Position numbers and translations under genes: made by a program. From NCBI RefSeq assembly GCF_000716875.1, contig NZ_JNWQ01000016.1, forward strand, positions 1 through 64,000: a stretch of DNA of 64,000 nucleotides, in the 5' to 3' direction. The notes beneath the pieces were generated by a model. It had not been told where the DNA came from. It searched no databases and was given only the letters and a program-made list of their open reading frames with translations. Position 1 is the first letter of the stretch. The number at the start of each line of letters is the position of its first letter. Positions 1 to 8,190 of this stretch are shown here, one piece after another. Source of the DNA: Streptomyces novaecaesareae (lineage in GTDB: Bacteria > Actinomycetota > Actinomycetes > Streptomycetales > Streptomycetaceae).

Positions 1-122
1 TGGACCTGCTGCGGCCGATCTACTCCCAGACCGCCGCGTACGGCCACTTCGGCCGTGAGCTGCCGGACTTCACCTGGGAGCGCACCGACCGCGTCGAGCG
101 GCTGAAGGCGGCCGTCGCGTGA
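1..122 (+). CDS. metK: S-adenosylmethionine synthetase, C-terminal end (partial)
   Basis: Only the last 39 codons are inside the window; the gene begins to the left. The visible residues include [17 protein letters not shown] and DFTWERTDR, which is the conserved C-terminus of bacterial MetK, the enzyme that makes S-adenosylmethionine from methionine and ATP. The TGA stop (120-122) overlaps the GTG start of the next gene, so metK is translationally coupled to a methylthioadenosine salvage operon. A metK joined to salvage genes suggests a dedicated copy that supports heavy SAM use rather than the housekeeping gene; that is inference. Confidence 0.88.
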   Translation, partial: DLLRPIYSQTAAYGHFGRELPDFTWERTDRVERLKAAVA

Positions 123-1708
123 CCCGGCCGCAGGAGAGCGCCCCCGAGGGCGCGTTCCGGTCCTCCCTCACCTGGGAGGACGGCGCCGTCCTCGCGGTGG
201 ACCAGCGCGCGCTGCCGCAGGAGCACCGGGTGCTGCGGCTGGAGACGGTCGACCAACTGATCGACGCCATCCGCTCCCTGGCCGTGCGCGGCGCCCCGGC
301 CATCGGCCTGGCCGGGGCGCTCGGCGTCGCCCTGTCGGCCCACCGGCACCGCACCGGGGCCGACGGCGCGCTGGACGAGGCGGCGGTGCGGGCCGACAGC
401 GCCCGGATCGCCTCGGCCCGTCCCACCGCCGTCCACCTGGCCCGGGCCGTCGAGCGGGTGCTGGAGCGGCTCCCCGACGGGCCCGAGGCCGTCCTGCGGG
501 AGGCCGTGTCGATGCAGGCCGAGGACGCCGCCGTGAACCGGGCCGCCGTGCAGAAGGCCGCCGACCTGGTGGTGGCGCTCACCCCGGACCGGCCGCTGCG
601 GATCCTCACCCACTGCAACACCGGCCGGCTGGCCACCGCCGCGGTCGGCACGGCCCTCGGCACGATCCTCGAACTCGCCGCCCGCGGGCGGGTCGTGGAC
701 GTGCTGGTGGACGAGACCCGCCCGCTGCTGCAGGGCTCGCGCCTGACCGCGTGGGAGCTCGGCGAGGCCGGGGTGCCGTACCGGGTGTGCGTGGACTCGG
801 CGGCGGCCGCCGCGATGTCCCAGGGGCTGGTGGACTGCGTGCTGGTCGGCGCGGACCGGATCGCCGCCAACGGCGACACCGCCAACAAGATAGGGACGTA
901 CGGTCTGGCCGTGGCGGCCGCCCGGCACGGCATCCCGTTCGTCGTCGTCGCCCCCGAGTCGACCTGGGACCGCGACCTGCCCGACGGCAGCGGCATCCGT
1001 ATAGAGCAGAGGGCAGCGGCGGAGGTCACCACCGTCGCCGGCGCGCCGGTCGCACCGGCCGGCGCGGCCGTCTTCAACCCCGCCTTCGACGTCACCCCGG
1101 CCGAGCTGATCACCGCCGTCGTCTCGGACCGGCAGGTCTTCCGGCCGGCGGCCACGGCAGCCACGGCGGGCGAGCCGGGCGGCGAACTCGGCGAGCGCAT
1201 CACGGACCTGCTCACCTGCTTCCCCGACCACCCGAAGCCGGGGATCCTCTTCCGGGACCTGGCCGGCGTCTACGCCGAGCCGGGCCTGGTCGGGCGGATC
1301 GCGGACGGCATCGCCGACGCCTTCGCCGGGCAGTTCGACTCGGTCCTCGCCATCGAGTCCCGCGGGTTCGTGCTCGGCGCGGCACTCGCCGCCAGGACCG
1401 GGACGCCGCTCGTCCTGGCCCGCAAGCCGGGCAAGCTCCCCGGCCCGGTACACCGGGCGTCCTACAGCCTGGAGTACGGCGACGACCTGCTGGAGCTGCA
1501 GAAGGGCGCCGTCCGGCCCGGCGAGCGGGTGCTCTGCGTGGACGACGTGCTCGCCACCGGGGGTACCCTCGCGGCCGCGACCAGCCTCGTCACCGACTCG
1601 GGCGCCGAGGTGGCCGGGCTGGTCGCGGTGGTCGAACTGCTCGGCCTCGGCGGAGCGGAGCGGCTCTCCGCCCACCGCCTGCTGACCCTGAGCCAGGTGT
1701 CCGAGTGA
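119..1708 (+). CDS. mtnA: Fusion: methylthioribose-1-phosphate isomerase (MtnA) + adenine phosphoribosyltransferase (Apt)
   Basis: This 529-aa protein holds two enzymes. Residues about 10-345 are MtnA, which converts 5-methylthioribose-1-phosphate to the ribulose form: RGAPAIG near 59, Cys166 in [10 protein letters not shown] and Asp246 in [18 protein letters not shown] match the catalytic Cys and Asp of the family. Residues about 358-529 are an adenine phosphoribosyltransferase, with the PRPP loop [13 protein letters not shown] at about 471-483. A short Ala/Gly-rich linker joins them. The two halves consume the two products of MTA phosphorylase (methylthioribose-1-phosphate and adenine), whose gene closes the same operon. 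The GTG start overlaps the metK stop by four bases and the stop overlaps the mtnB start. Confidence 0.93.
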   Translation: MTRPQESAPEGAFRSSLTWEDGAVLAVDQRALPQEHRVLRLETVDQLIDAIRSLAVRGAPAIGLAGALGVALSAHRHRTGADGALDEAAVRADSARIASARPTAVHLARAVERVLERLPDGPEAVLREAVSMQAEDAAVNRAAVQKAADLVVALTPDRPLRILTHCNTGRLATAAVGTALGTILELAARGRVVDVLVDETRPLLQGSRLTAWELGEAGVPYRVCVDSAAAAAMSQGLVDCVLVGADRIAANGDTANKIGTYGLAVAAARHGIPFVVVAPESTWDRDLPDGSGIRIEQRAAAEVTTVAGAPVAPAGAAVFNPAFDVTPAELITAVVSDRQVFRPAATAATAGEPGGELGERITDLLTCFPDHPKPGILFRDLAGVYAEPGLVGRIADGIADAFAGQFDSVLAIESRGFVLGAALAARTGTPLVLARKPGKLPGPVHRASYSLEYGDDLLELQKGAVRPGERVLCVDDVLATGGTLAAATSLVTDSGAEVAGLVAVVELLGLGGAERLSAHRLLTLSQVSE

Positions 1709-2433
1709 TCGCCTCCTCCGCCTCCGCCTCCGCCTCCGCCGAGACCGAGACCGCGACCGCGGCCGCCTCCGACGCCGAGCGCACGAGCGCGGGAGGCCGG
1801 CTCGCCGAGCTCTCCCGCGACCTCTACCGGCGCGGCTGGATGCCCGGCACCTCCGGGAACATCTCCGCCCTGCTCCCCGGGGAGCGCCGCGCCCTCATCA
1901 CCGCCAGCGGCCGGGACAAGGGCGAACTGACGGCCGAGTCCATGGTCCTGGTGGACGCGGACAGCGGCCGGGCCGTCGCCCCGGGGGCGCTGCGGCCCTC
2001 CGCCGAGACGTCGATCCACGCCGCCGTCTACCGGACCACCGGCGCCGGGGCCGTGATCCACGTCCACGCGCCGTACTCCACCGTGACGGCCAGCAGGTTC
2101 CGCAGCGACCGGGTGAGCCCGCTCCGGCTCGAACACTTCGAGCTGCTGAAGGGGCTCGCGCTGACCGACCCGGCCGGCACCGACCTGCCGGTGTTCCCCA
2201 ACTGGCCGGACGTGGGCCGGATCGCCGACGACGTCGCGCACTACCTGGAACGCACCCCGCAGGCCCCGCCCGGACTGCTCATCGCCCACCACGGGATCAC
2301 CACCTGGGGACGCGACCTCGCCGAGGCCCGCAACCGCCTGGAGTGCCTGGAGGCGATCTGCCAGCTCCTGGTCCTCGGCATCGAGCCCGCCGGCCAGGCC
2401 ACCGCCAACCCCGCCGAGGAGAACAGCCGATGA
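1705..2433 (+). CDS. mtnB: Methylthioribulose-1-phosphate dehydratase
   Basis: A 242-aa class II aldolase-fold dehydratase, third step of MTA salvage after phosphorolysis and isomerisation. The core begins with WMPGTSGNIS and has the zinc ligands His119 and His121 in IHVHAPYS, with a later AHHGITTWG motif. The first 30 residues are Ala/Ser/Glu-rich low-complexity sequence unlike the family, so translation could begin later, but the GTG at 1705 overlaps the upstream stop (GTGA) and fits the coupling seen throughout the operon. The stop overlaps the mtnD ATG by four bases. Confidence 0.92.
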   Translation: MIASSASASASAETETATAAASDAERTSAGGRLAELSRDLYRRGWMPGTSGNISALLPGERRALITASGRDKGELTAESMVLVDADSGRAVAPGALRPSAETSIHAAVYRTTGAGAVIHVHAPYSTVTASRFRSDRVSPLRLEHFELLKGLALTDPAGTDLPVFPNWPDVGRIADDVAHYLERTPQAPPGLLIAHHGITTWGRDLAEARNRLECLEAICQLLVLGIEPAGQATANPAEENSR

Positions 2434-3008
2434 CCCTGCTCCAGATCATGCCCGACCACGCGCCGGAGGAGGTCCTGCTGCGCACCGGTGACGAACACGA
2501 GATCGCCGCGGCGCTGCAGGAGTGCGGTGTCGAGTTCCGCCGGTGGAGCCTGCGGCGCGCGCTCACCGACACGGACTCCGCCGAGGACGTCCTCGCGCTC
2601 TACCGCGCCGAGGTGGACGACCTGTGCGCCCGCGAGGGGCTGCGGGTCGTGGACGTGGCCCAGCTCCTGCCCGTGCCGGGGCCGGAGTGGGAGGAGAAGG
2701 CGAGCCAGGCCCGTTCGACGTTCCTGGCGGAGCACCGGCACGCCGAGGACGAGGTGCGCTTCTTCGCCCACGGCGCGGGCTGCTTCTACCTCCACGTGGA
2801 CGGCAAGGTGTACGCGGTGGTCTGCACGGCGGGCGACCTGCTCTCGGTGCCGGCCGGCACCCGCCACTGGTTCGACATGGGCGGACGCCCGGAGTTCGCC
2901 GCCGTCCGGTTCTTCAAGGAGAAGGACGGCTGGGTGGGCGACTTCACCGGCGACTCCATCGCCTCCCGGTTCCCGGACCTCGACGCGCTGCTGTCGGCGG
3001 GCGCGTGA
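2430..3008 (+). CDS. mtnD: Acireductone dioxygenase
   Basis: A 192-aa cupin of the ARD family, which oxidises acireductone to 2-oxo-4-methylthiobutyrate and formate (Fe form). The metal ligands are visible as His102, His104, Glu108 (HRHAEDE) and His146 (AGTRHWFDMG). Length is normal for bacterial ARD. It is coupled to mtnB upstream and mtnC downstream by four-base overlaps. Confidence 0.95.
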   Translation: MTLLQIMPDHAPEEVLLRTGDEHEIAAALQECGVEFRRWSLRRALTDTDSAEDVLALYRAEVDDLCAREGLRVVDVAQLLPVPGPEWEEKASQARSTFLAEHRHAEDEVRFFAHGAGCFYLHVDGKVYAVVCTAGDLLSVPAGTRHWFDMGGRPEFAAVRFFKEKDGWVGDFTGDSIASRFPDLDALLSAGA

Positions 3009-3766
3009 TCACGGCGACCGCACGGGCGGCCGTCCTCGACATCGAGGGCACCACCGGCTCCGCCGCGCACGTGTACGAGGTGCTGTTCCCGTACGCCCGG
3101 GTCCGGCTCGCGGACTGGTTCGCGAGCCACCGCGACGACCCCCGCCACGGCGAACTCCTCGCGGAGGTGGGCGAGGTGACCGGCACGGCGGTGGACGAGG
3201 CGGGGGCGATCGCCGCGCTGACGGCCTGGGCCGACGCCGACGTCAAGGCCGCCCCGCTCAAGCGCCTCCAGGGGCTGATCTGGGCCGAAGGCTTCGCCGA
3301 CGGCACCCTCACCGGCCACGTCTACCCGGACGTGCCACCGGCCCTGCGCCGCTGGCAGGCGGCCGGCATCGACTGCTACATCTACTCCTCGGGCTCGGTG
3401 ACCGCCCAGCGGGACTGGTTCGGCCACAGCAACGAGGGCGACCTGTCCGGGCTGCTGCGCGGCCACTTCGACCTGGGCAACGCCGGCGCCAAGACCGAGG
3501 CCGCCTCGTACCGGAGCATCACCCGGGCCATCGGGACGCCGCCGCACCTCACCGTCTTCCTCAGCGACCGCGTCGGGGAGCTCGACGCGGCCGCCGCCGC
3601 GGGCTGGCAGACGGTGGCGGTGCGCCGCCCCGAGGACCCGAGCGCGCCGATGGGCGAACACCCGCTGGTGGCCGCCCTCGACCAGATCCAGCTGAACGCC
3701 CACGCACCGGCCGGGCCGACCGGCCCGGGCTCACCGACTCCCCGAGACGAGGACCCCCGCTCATGA
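3005..3766 (+). CDS. mtnC: Enolase-phosphatase E1 (acireductone synthase)
   Basis: A 253-aa HAD-superfamily protein with the signature DIEGTTG near the N-terminus (nucleophile Asp in AVLDIEGTT), the YIYSSGS motif and the FLSDRVGELDAA motif. It enolises and dephosphorylates 2,3-diketo-5-methylthiopentyl-1-phosphate to acireductone, the MtnD substrate. It starts at GTG 3005, overlapping the mtnD stop, and its TGA overlaps the mtnP ATG. The last 25 residues are Pro/Gly-rich and probably disordered. Confidence 0.94.
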   Translation: MITATARAAVLDIEGTTGSAAHVYEVLFPYARVRLADWFASHRDDPRHGELLAEVGEVTGTAVDEAGAIAALTAWADADVKAAPLKRLQGLIWAEGFADGTLTGHVYPDVPPALRRWQAAGIDCYIYSSGSVTAQRDWFGHSNEGDLSGLLRGHFDLGNAGAKTEAASYRSITRAIGTPPHLTVFLSDRVGELDAAAAAGWQTVAVRRPEDPSAPMGEHPLVAALDQIQLNAHAPAGPTGPGSPTPRDEDPRS

Positions 3767-4578
3767 CCACATCAGCAGACCCGGTGGCCGAGATCGCGGT
3801 GATCGGTGGCAGCGGGTTCTACCAACTGCTCGAAGGCGCCGAGGAGATCAAGGTCACCACACCGTACGGCGACCCCTCGGAGACCGTCTCCGTTGGGACG
3901 GTGGCCGGCCGCAAGGTCGCCTTCCTGCCCCGCCACGGCCGGGGCCACGCCCTGCCCCCGCACCGGATCAACTACCGCGCCAACCTCTGGGCCCTGCGCT
4001 CGCTCGGCGTCCGCCAGGTGCTCGCCCCCTGCGCCGTCGGCTCGCTGCGGCGCGAGCTGGGCCCGGGCAGCATCGTGGTGCCCGACCAGCTGGTGGACCG
4101 CACCTCGGGGCGCGTCCAGACCTTCTACGAGGAAGGCGCGGTGCACGTCTCCTTCGCCGACCCGTACTGCGCCGAGGGCCGGGCCGCCGTCATCGGGGCG
4201 GCCGCCACGACGGGTGACGCCGTCACGGACGGCGGCACCATGGTGGTGATCGAGGGCCCCCGCTTCTCCACGCGCGCCGAGTCCCAGTGGTACGCCTCGG
4301 CCGGCTGGTCGCTGGTCAACATGACCGGCCACCCCGAAGCCGTCCTCGCGCGCGAACTCGGCCTCTGCTACACCTCGGTGGCCCTGGTGACCGACCTCGA
4401 CGCCGGGATCGACGCCACCGAGAGCGTCGCCCAGGAGGAGGTCTTCAAGGTCTTCGCCCGGCACACCGAACGCCTGCGCGCTCTGGTGCTGGAAGCGGTG
4501 GCCGGCCTCCCCGCGGAACGGCACTGCGCCTGTACCGGCGCCCTCGACGGGGTGACGCTGCCCTTCGACCTTCCGTAA
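3763..4578 (+). CDS. mtnP: S-methyl-5'-thioadenosine phosphorylase
   Basis: A 271-aa purine nucleoside phosphorylase-family enzyme. GGSGFY near the start, the phosphate/ribose region PRHGRGH, and the purine-site motif GPRFSTRAES followed by MTGHPEA and LVTDLDAG identify MTA phosphorylase. It cleaves MTA to adenine and methylthioribose-1-phosphate, feeding both halves of the MtnA-Apt fusion at the head of the operon. It is the last gene before a perfect 13-bp hairpin. Confidence 0.93.
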   Translation: MTTSADPVAEIAVIGGSGFYQLLEGAEEIKVTTPYGDPSETVSVGTVAGRKVAFLPRHGRGHALPPHRINYRANLWALRSLGVRQVLAPCAVGSLRRELGPGSIVVPDQLVDRTSGRVQTFYEEGAVHVSFADPYCAEGRAAVIGAAATTGDAVTDGGTMVVIEGPRFSTRAESQWYASAGWSLVNMTGHPEAVLARELGLCYTSVALVTDLDAGIDATESVAQEEVFKVFARHTERLRALVLEAVAGLPAERHCACTGALDGVTLPFDLP

Positions 4579-4584
4579 CAGCCC

Positions 4585-4620
4585 AGGGCCTGTCCGGCCA
4601 GGATCCGCCGGACAGGCCCT
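4585..4620 (+). terminator. Hairpin terminator after mtnP
   Basis: A perfect 13-bp inverted repeat (AGGGCCTGTCCGG at 4585-4597 and its complement at 4608-4620) with a 10-base loop starts seven bases after the mtnP stop. There is no T-tract, as is common in high-GC actinomycetes. Nearly the same stem occurs at 23629-23653. Confidence 0.75.
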
Positions 4621-4684
4621 CGGCCGTACCGGAGCACCTCCGCCATCACGCGCGCTCGGCGCGCACGGAACAACAGGGAGACAG

Positions 4685-5938
4685 ATGCCGAACACCAGGA
4701 CAGCAGGGCGCTGGCGGTCGGTGGTGCCGGAGCCGGGGCCGGTACGGCCGCTCGCCGTCGCCGCACTCACCAGCCGGGTCGGCCGCGGCCTCTTCACCAC
4801 GGTGCTGCCGCTCTACCTGACCCGGGTGGTGGGCCTGCCGGCCGCCCAGGTCGGCATCGGTCTGACGCTCGCCTCGCTGGTGGGCCTCGCCGCCGGAATC
4901 CCGGCGGGCTACCTGTCCGACGTCTTCGGCCCGCGCGGGATGCGGGCCGCCGCACGGGTCGCCGAGGCGCTGCTGCTCTGCGGCTACGTCCTGTTCGACA
5001 GCTTCGCCGGATTCCTCGTGGTGGCCTGCCTGGTGACGCTCTTCGAGTCCTCCGGCCTCGCCGCCGAAGGCGCGCTGATCGCCGGATCCGCGAAGCCCGA
5101 GCAGCGGGTGCACACCCGCGCCTACCTCCGGTCGGTCAACAACGCCGGCTGGACGCTGGGCGCCCTCATCGCGGGTGGCGCCCTGCTGGCCGACAGCCAC
5201 CAGGCCTACCTGGCCGTGGTGTTGGTCGCCGCGGCCTGCTACCTGGTCTCCGCGGTGGCGACGATGCGGGTGCCGGCCGTCCCGCCGGCGCCGCGGACGA
5301 AGGACGGTCCGCGCTGGGTCGTCCTGCGCGACCGTCCGTTCGTCCTGCTGACCATGCTCAACGGGGTGCTCGGCATGAACCTCGGTCTGTTCACCGTGGC
5401 CGTGCCGCTCTTCATGACCACCCGCACCCACGTGCCGGTGGCGCTGTACTCGGTGCTCGTCCTGATCAACACGATCGCGGCCACGGTCTTCCAGGTCCGT
5501 GCCAGCCAGGGCTCCGACACCGTGCCCGGCGCCGCCAGGGCCCAACTGCGCGCCGGGATCCTGCTGGCCGGCTGCTGCGTGCTGTTCGCCCTCGCCGACG
5601 GGCGGAGCTCGTGGCTCGCCGCCGCCCTCCTGCTGGCCGGCGCCGCGGTGCACGTGGCGGGGGAGCTGTTCCAGTCGGCCGGCGCCTGGGGGCTGTCCTT
5701 CGAGCTGGCCCCGGAGCACGCGGTGGGCCAGTACCAGGGGATGTACGGGGTCGGCCGCGACCTCGGGCAGATCCTCACCCCGGTGGTCACCACCGCCGCG
5801 ATGGTCAGCTGGGGCTGGGCCGGGTGCCTGCTGCTCGGTGCGATGTTCCTGGCGGCGGGAGTCGCCGTGCCGCCCGCCGCCCGCTGGGCCGAACACCGGA
5901 CGGCCCGCGTCGCGGACCCGCAGGGGGCCGCCGTCTGA
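4685..5938 (+). CDS. MFS transporter
   Basis: A 417-aa hydrophobic protein with about 12 predicted membrane segments; the GYLSDVFGPRGMR stretch after the second segment matches the MFS loop 2-3 motif (GxLaDrxGrr). The ATG follows an AGGGAGA ribosome-binding site. It probably exports a small molecule or drug. It sits between the salvage operon and an FMN reductase on the same strand and is separated from mtnP by a hairpin, so it may belong to the locus on its right. The substrate cannot be read from the sequence. Confidence 0.85.
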   Translation: MPNTRTAGRWRSVVPEPGPVRPLAVAALTSRVGRGLFTTVLPLYLTRVVGLPAAQVGIGLTLASLVGLAAGIPAGYLSDVFGPRGMRAAARVAEALLLCGYVLFDSFAGFLVVACLVTLFESSGLAAEGALIAGSAKPEQRVHTRAYLRSVNNAGWTLGALIAGGALLADSHQAYLAVVLVAAACYLVSAVATMRVPAVPPAPRTKDGPRWVVLRDRPFVLLTMLNGVLGMNLGLFTVAVPLFMTTRTHVPVALYSVLVLINTIAATVFQVRASQGSDTVPGAARAQLRAGILLAGCCVLFALADGRSSWLAAALLLAGAAVHVAGELFQSAGAWGLSFELAPEHAVGQYQGMYGVGRDLGQILTPVVTTAAMVSWGWAGCLLLGAMFLAAGVAVPPAARWAEHRTARVADPQGAAV

Positions 5939-5982
5939 CCGTCGGCGCCCGTACCCGTTCCCCTATGGCGAAGTGAGAGTCG

Positions 5983-6546
5983 ATGGCTGTCGTACTGTCC
6001 GTATCGGGAAGTCCCTCGTCGCGCTCCCGCAGCACCGGCCTGTTGCGCCACGTCGACGCGATGCTGTCCGCCCGGGGGCACACCGTCCTTGCGCTGGACG
6101 TCCGCGAGCTGCCCGCCGAAGCGCTGTTCGGCACGGACCCGGGCCATCCCGAACTGGCCCGGGCCGCCGGGCTGTTCGAGCTGGCGGACGCCGTGGTGAT
6201 CGCCACCCCGGTCTACAAGGCGGCGTACTCGGGGCTGCTGAAGTGCCTGCTGGACCACCTCCCGCAGCACGCCCTCGCGGGGAAGACCGTCCTGCCGCTG
6301 GCCACCGGGGGATCGACCGCGCACGTCCTCGCCATCGACTACGCGCTGCGCCCGGTGCTGTCCTCGATGGGGGCGTTCCACATCGTCCAGGGCTGGTTCG
6401 TCCTGGACCGCTGCATCACGCTCGACGAGCGGGCGGGCGTGACGGTCGACGGCGCGGCCGACGCCGGGCTGCGGGAGGTGGTCGACCGCTTCTGCACGGC
6501 GCTCGGCGGCCGCCTGCTGTCGGCCGCCCCGGCCGATGCCCGCTGA
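5983..6546 (+). CDS. NAD(P)H-dependent FMN reductase (SsuE/MsuE-like)
   Basis: A 187-aa flavodoxin-fold protein. SVSGSPSSRSRS at the N-terminus is the FMN phosphate-binding loop and TPVYKAAYSGLLKCLLD is the classic NADPH-dependent FMN reductase signature seen in SsuE. It would supply reduced flavin to a two-component monooxygenase. No obvious flavin-dependent partner lies within the neighbouring 10 kb, so the partner may be outside or among the unrecognised genes. A 12-bp hairpin follows, shared with the convergent ATP-grasp gene. Confidence 0.85.
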   Translation: MAVVLSVSGSPSSRSRSTGLLRHVDAMLSARGHTVLALDVRELPAEALFGTDPGHPELARAAGLFELADAVVIATPVYKAAYSGLLKCLLDHLPQHALAGKTVLPLATGGSTAHVLAIDYALRPVLSSMGAFHIVQGWFVLDRCITLDERAGVTVDGAADAGLREVVDRFCTALGGRLLSAAPADAR

Positions 6547-6550
6547 CCAC

Positions 6551-6585
6551 GGCGTGTGCCGCCCGCGATGGACGCGGCACACGCC
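6551..6585. terminator. Bidirectional hairpin between convergent genes
   Basis: GGCGTGTGCCGC at 6551-6562 pairs perfectly with 6574-6585 across an 11-base loop, and outer bases CCAC/GTGG extend the stem with one bulge. It fills the 52-bp gap between two convergent stop codons. Confidence 0.75.
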
Positions 6586-6598
6586 GGTGGTCCGCCGG

Positions 6599-7843
6599 TC
6601 AGCCGGCCGGGGCCGGCCGGAGGTCGCCCTCCTGCTCCACCGCGACGCTCGCGGCGAACCAGTCGACCAGGTCCTGCAGGCGGCGGGCCAGCTCCTCCTC
6701 ATCCGTCGCCGAGACGACCGCGTGTCCGGCCCGGGTCTGGGGAGCGGCGCCGGCGTCGTTGCGCAGGCTCTCGTCGAGAGCGCAGAACACCACCCCGGGA
6801 CGGGCCATGACCTCCTCGTGGGCCGGCATGGCCCGGAGCACCCCGGGCGGGGCCGGCAGGCACACCGAGCCGAACACGACGCCGTCCGGGTATCCGGGCT
6901 CGGCGGTCAGGCCGGCCGGCCTGCCGAGCACCATACGGGCCCACTCGTCCCGCAGGTTGACGCGGAAGGCGTGCTGGAAGAGGTCGTCGATCCACAGGCC
7001 GCCCACGCGGGCCGCGCACTCGCCGAACACGACGCCCCCGTCGGGGGCCTGGAAGGCTTCGAGGTGGAACAGTCCGTCCTGGTACTCCAGGGCCTTCAGC
7101 GCCGTCCCGGCGAGGGAGCGCATCGACCGGTAGAGCTCCGGATACCGGTCGGGCCGGACGGCGGAGCTCCCGACCAGTCCGCCGTCGTGCATCCCGATGA
7201 CGTTCTGCAGGTACTTCGACACGCCCAGGACCAGCACCTCGCCGTCGCGCACGAGGCCGTCGACGTGGAACTCCGTGCCGCGGACGAACTCCTCCAGCAG
7301 CCACGGGCCGTCACCCGACCCGGACGCCACTGCCAGGCATTCCCGGAGATGCTCGGGGCCGAGTGTGACGAAGGTATTGTACTGCCCCTTTCCGTCGATC
7401 GGCTTGAGCACCCTGGGGAATTCCAGTGAATCAAAATCCAGTGCCGTGGAGGAATCCACCGTCTCGCACCCGGCAGTCGCCACGCCCGCTCCGCGGACTT
7501 TCCTCTTCTGAATGAACTTGTCGCGCATGCCGAGCGATTTGACCGCGGCTCCACGGCTGAATCCGTAGAGGTCGGAAATCGCCGCGGCCGGCACGACGCA
7601 GAACTCCAGGACGCTGCAGACCGCGTCGAATTCACTGACCGGGAGCTCGGCGCGCTCCAGGCCGCCGAGGATGGCTGACACACTCGTCGGGTCGGTCACG
7701 GCTACCGTCGACACGCCTGCTGCCTGGGCTTTTGCGATGTCCCCGGGGGACACCGCGCAGGTGACACGTGCCCCGGCGCGGGTCAGCGCGGCCACCGCGC
7801 GGGGCATCCAGCCAATGTGGAGAACATGCGGGAGCTGATTCAT
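6599..7843 (-). CDS. ATP-grasp ligase
   Basis: A 414-aa ATP-grasp enzyme, a fold that joins a carboxylate to an amine through an acyl-phosphate. Visible core residues are Lys147 in RVLKPIDGKGQ, the LLEEFVRGTEFHVDG hinge around 182-196, Glu262 (LEAF) and Glu275/Arg279 in GECAARVGG. The start is ATG 7843, preceded by GGAG at a good distance; longer in-frame extensions have no such site. It runs divergently from the unrecognised gene at 8191 across a 347-bp promoter region. By length and domain it fits the L-amino-acid ligase or carboxylate-amine ligase groups used in dipeptide natural products; the substrate is unknown. Confidence 0.85.
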   Translation of the reverse strand: MNQLPHVLHIGWMPRAVAALTRAGARVTCAVSPGDIAKAQAAGVSTVAVTDPTSVSAILGGLERAELPVSEFDAVCSVLEFCVVPAAAISDLYGFSRGAAVKSLGMRDKFIQKRKVRGAGVATAGCETVDSSTALDFDSLEFPRVLKPIDGKGQYNTFVTLGPEHLRECLAVASGSGDGPWLLEEFVRGTEFHVDGLVRDGEVLVLGVSKYLQNVIGMHDGGLVGSSAVRPDRYPELYRSMRSLAGTALKALEYQDGLFHLEAFQAPDGGVVFGECAARVGGLWIDDLFQHAFRVNLRDEWARMVLGRPAGLTAEPGYPDGVVFGSVCLPAPPGVLRAMPAHEEVMARPGVVFCALDESLRNDAGAAPQTRAGHAVVSATDEEELARRLQDLVDWFAASVAVEQEGDLRPAPAG

Positions 7844-8190
7844 CGATACGCTCCAGAGATCGGGCGAAGCGCCTTCGCGGCGAAATTTCGATTGCCCGGA
7901 GGATGCTAACAGCCGGACTTTGGACGCGCCATCGTCGGCAATCGAAAAAATGCGAGTGATCCACGCCACAGGTAGCCGCAGTATTGCCTGATGTACTTCT
8001 TGGGTAGCTTTGCCATCGCCGCCCGGGGAGGGCGTCCGGCGGGTCGGTTCTCCGCCGGTGCCGGCCACAATTTCGAGGCCCGGCATTCGGGCCCGGCATT
8101 CGAGGCCGCTATTCGTGGCCCGGCATTCGTGGCCGCAGCCGACGCCGCGCCACCGCACCGGCCGCGCCACCGCATCGACAGGAGGACGTC
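7844..8190. promoter_or_regulatory. Divergent intergenic region
   Basis: This 347-bp gap separates the minus-strand ATP-grasp gene from the plus-strand biosynthetic run, so promoters for both must lie here. It is locally AT-richer around 7880-8010 and contains a four-copy 13-bp direct repeat (8077-8129). No clear -35/-10 pair was found. An AGGAGG-like site at 8181-8186 serves the GTG at 8191. Confidence 0.55.
8077..8129. repeat. Four direct copies of GGCCCGGCATTCG
   Basis: Copies lie at 8077-8089, 8090-8102, 8104-8115 (diverged, one base shorter: GGCCGCTATTCG) and 8117-8129. Single-base spacers separate copies 2-3 and 3-4. It sits in the divergent promoter region of the locus, so it could be an operator array or a slippage product. 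Confidence 0.8.
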
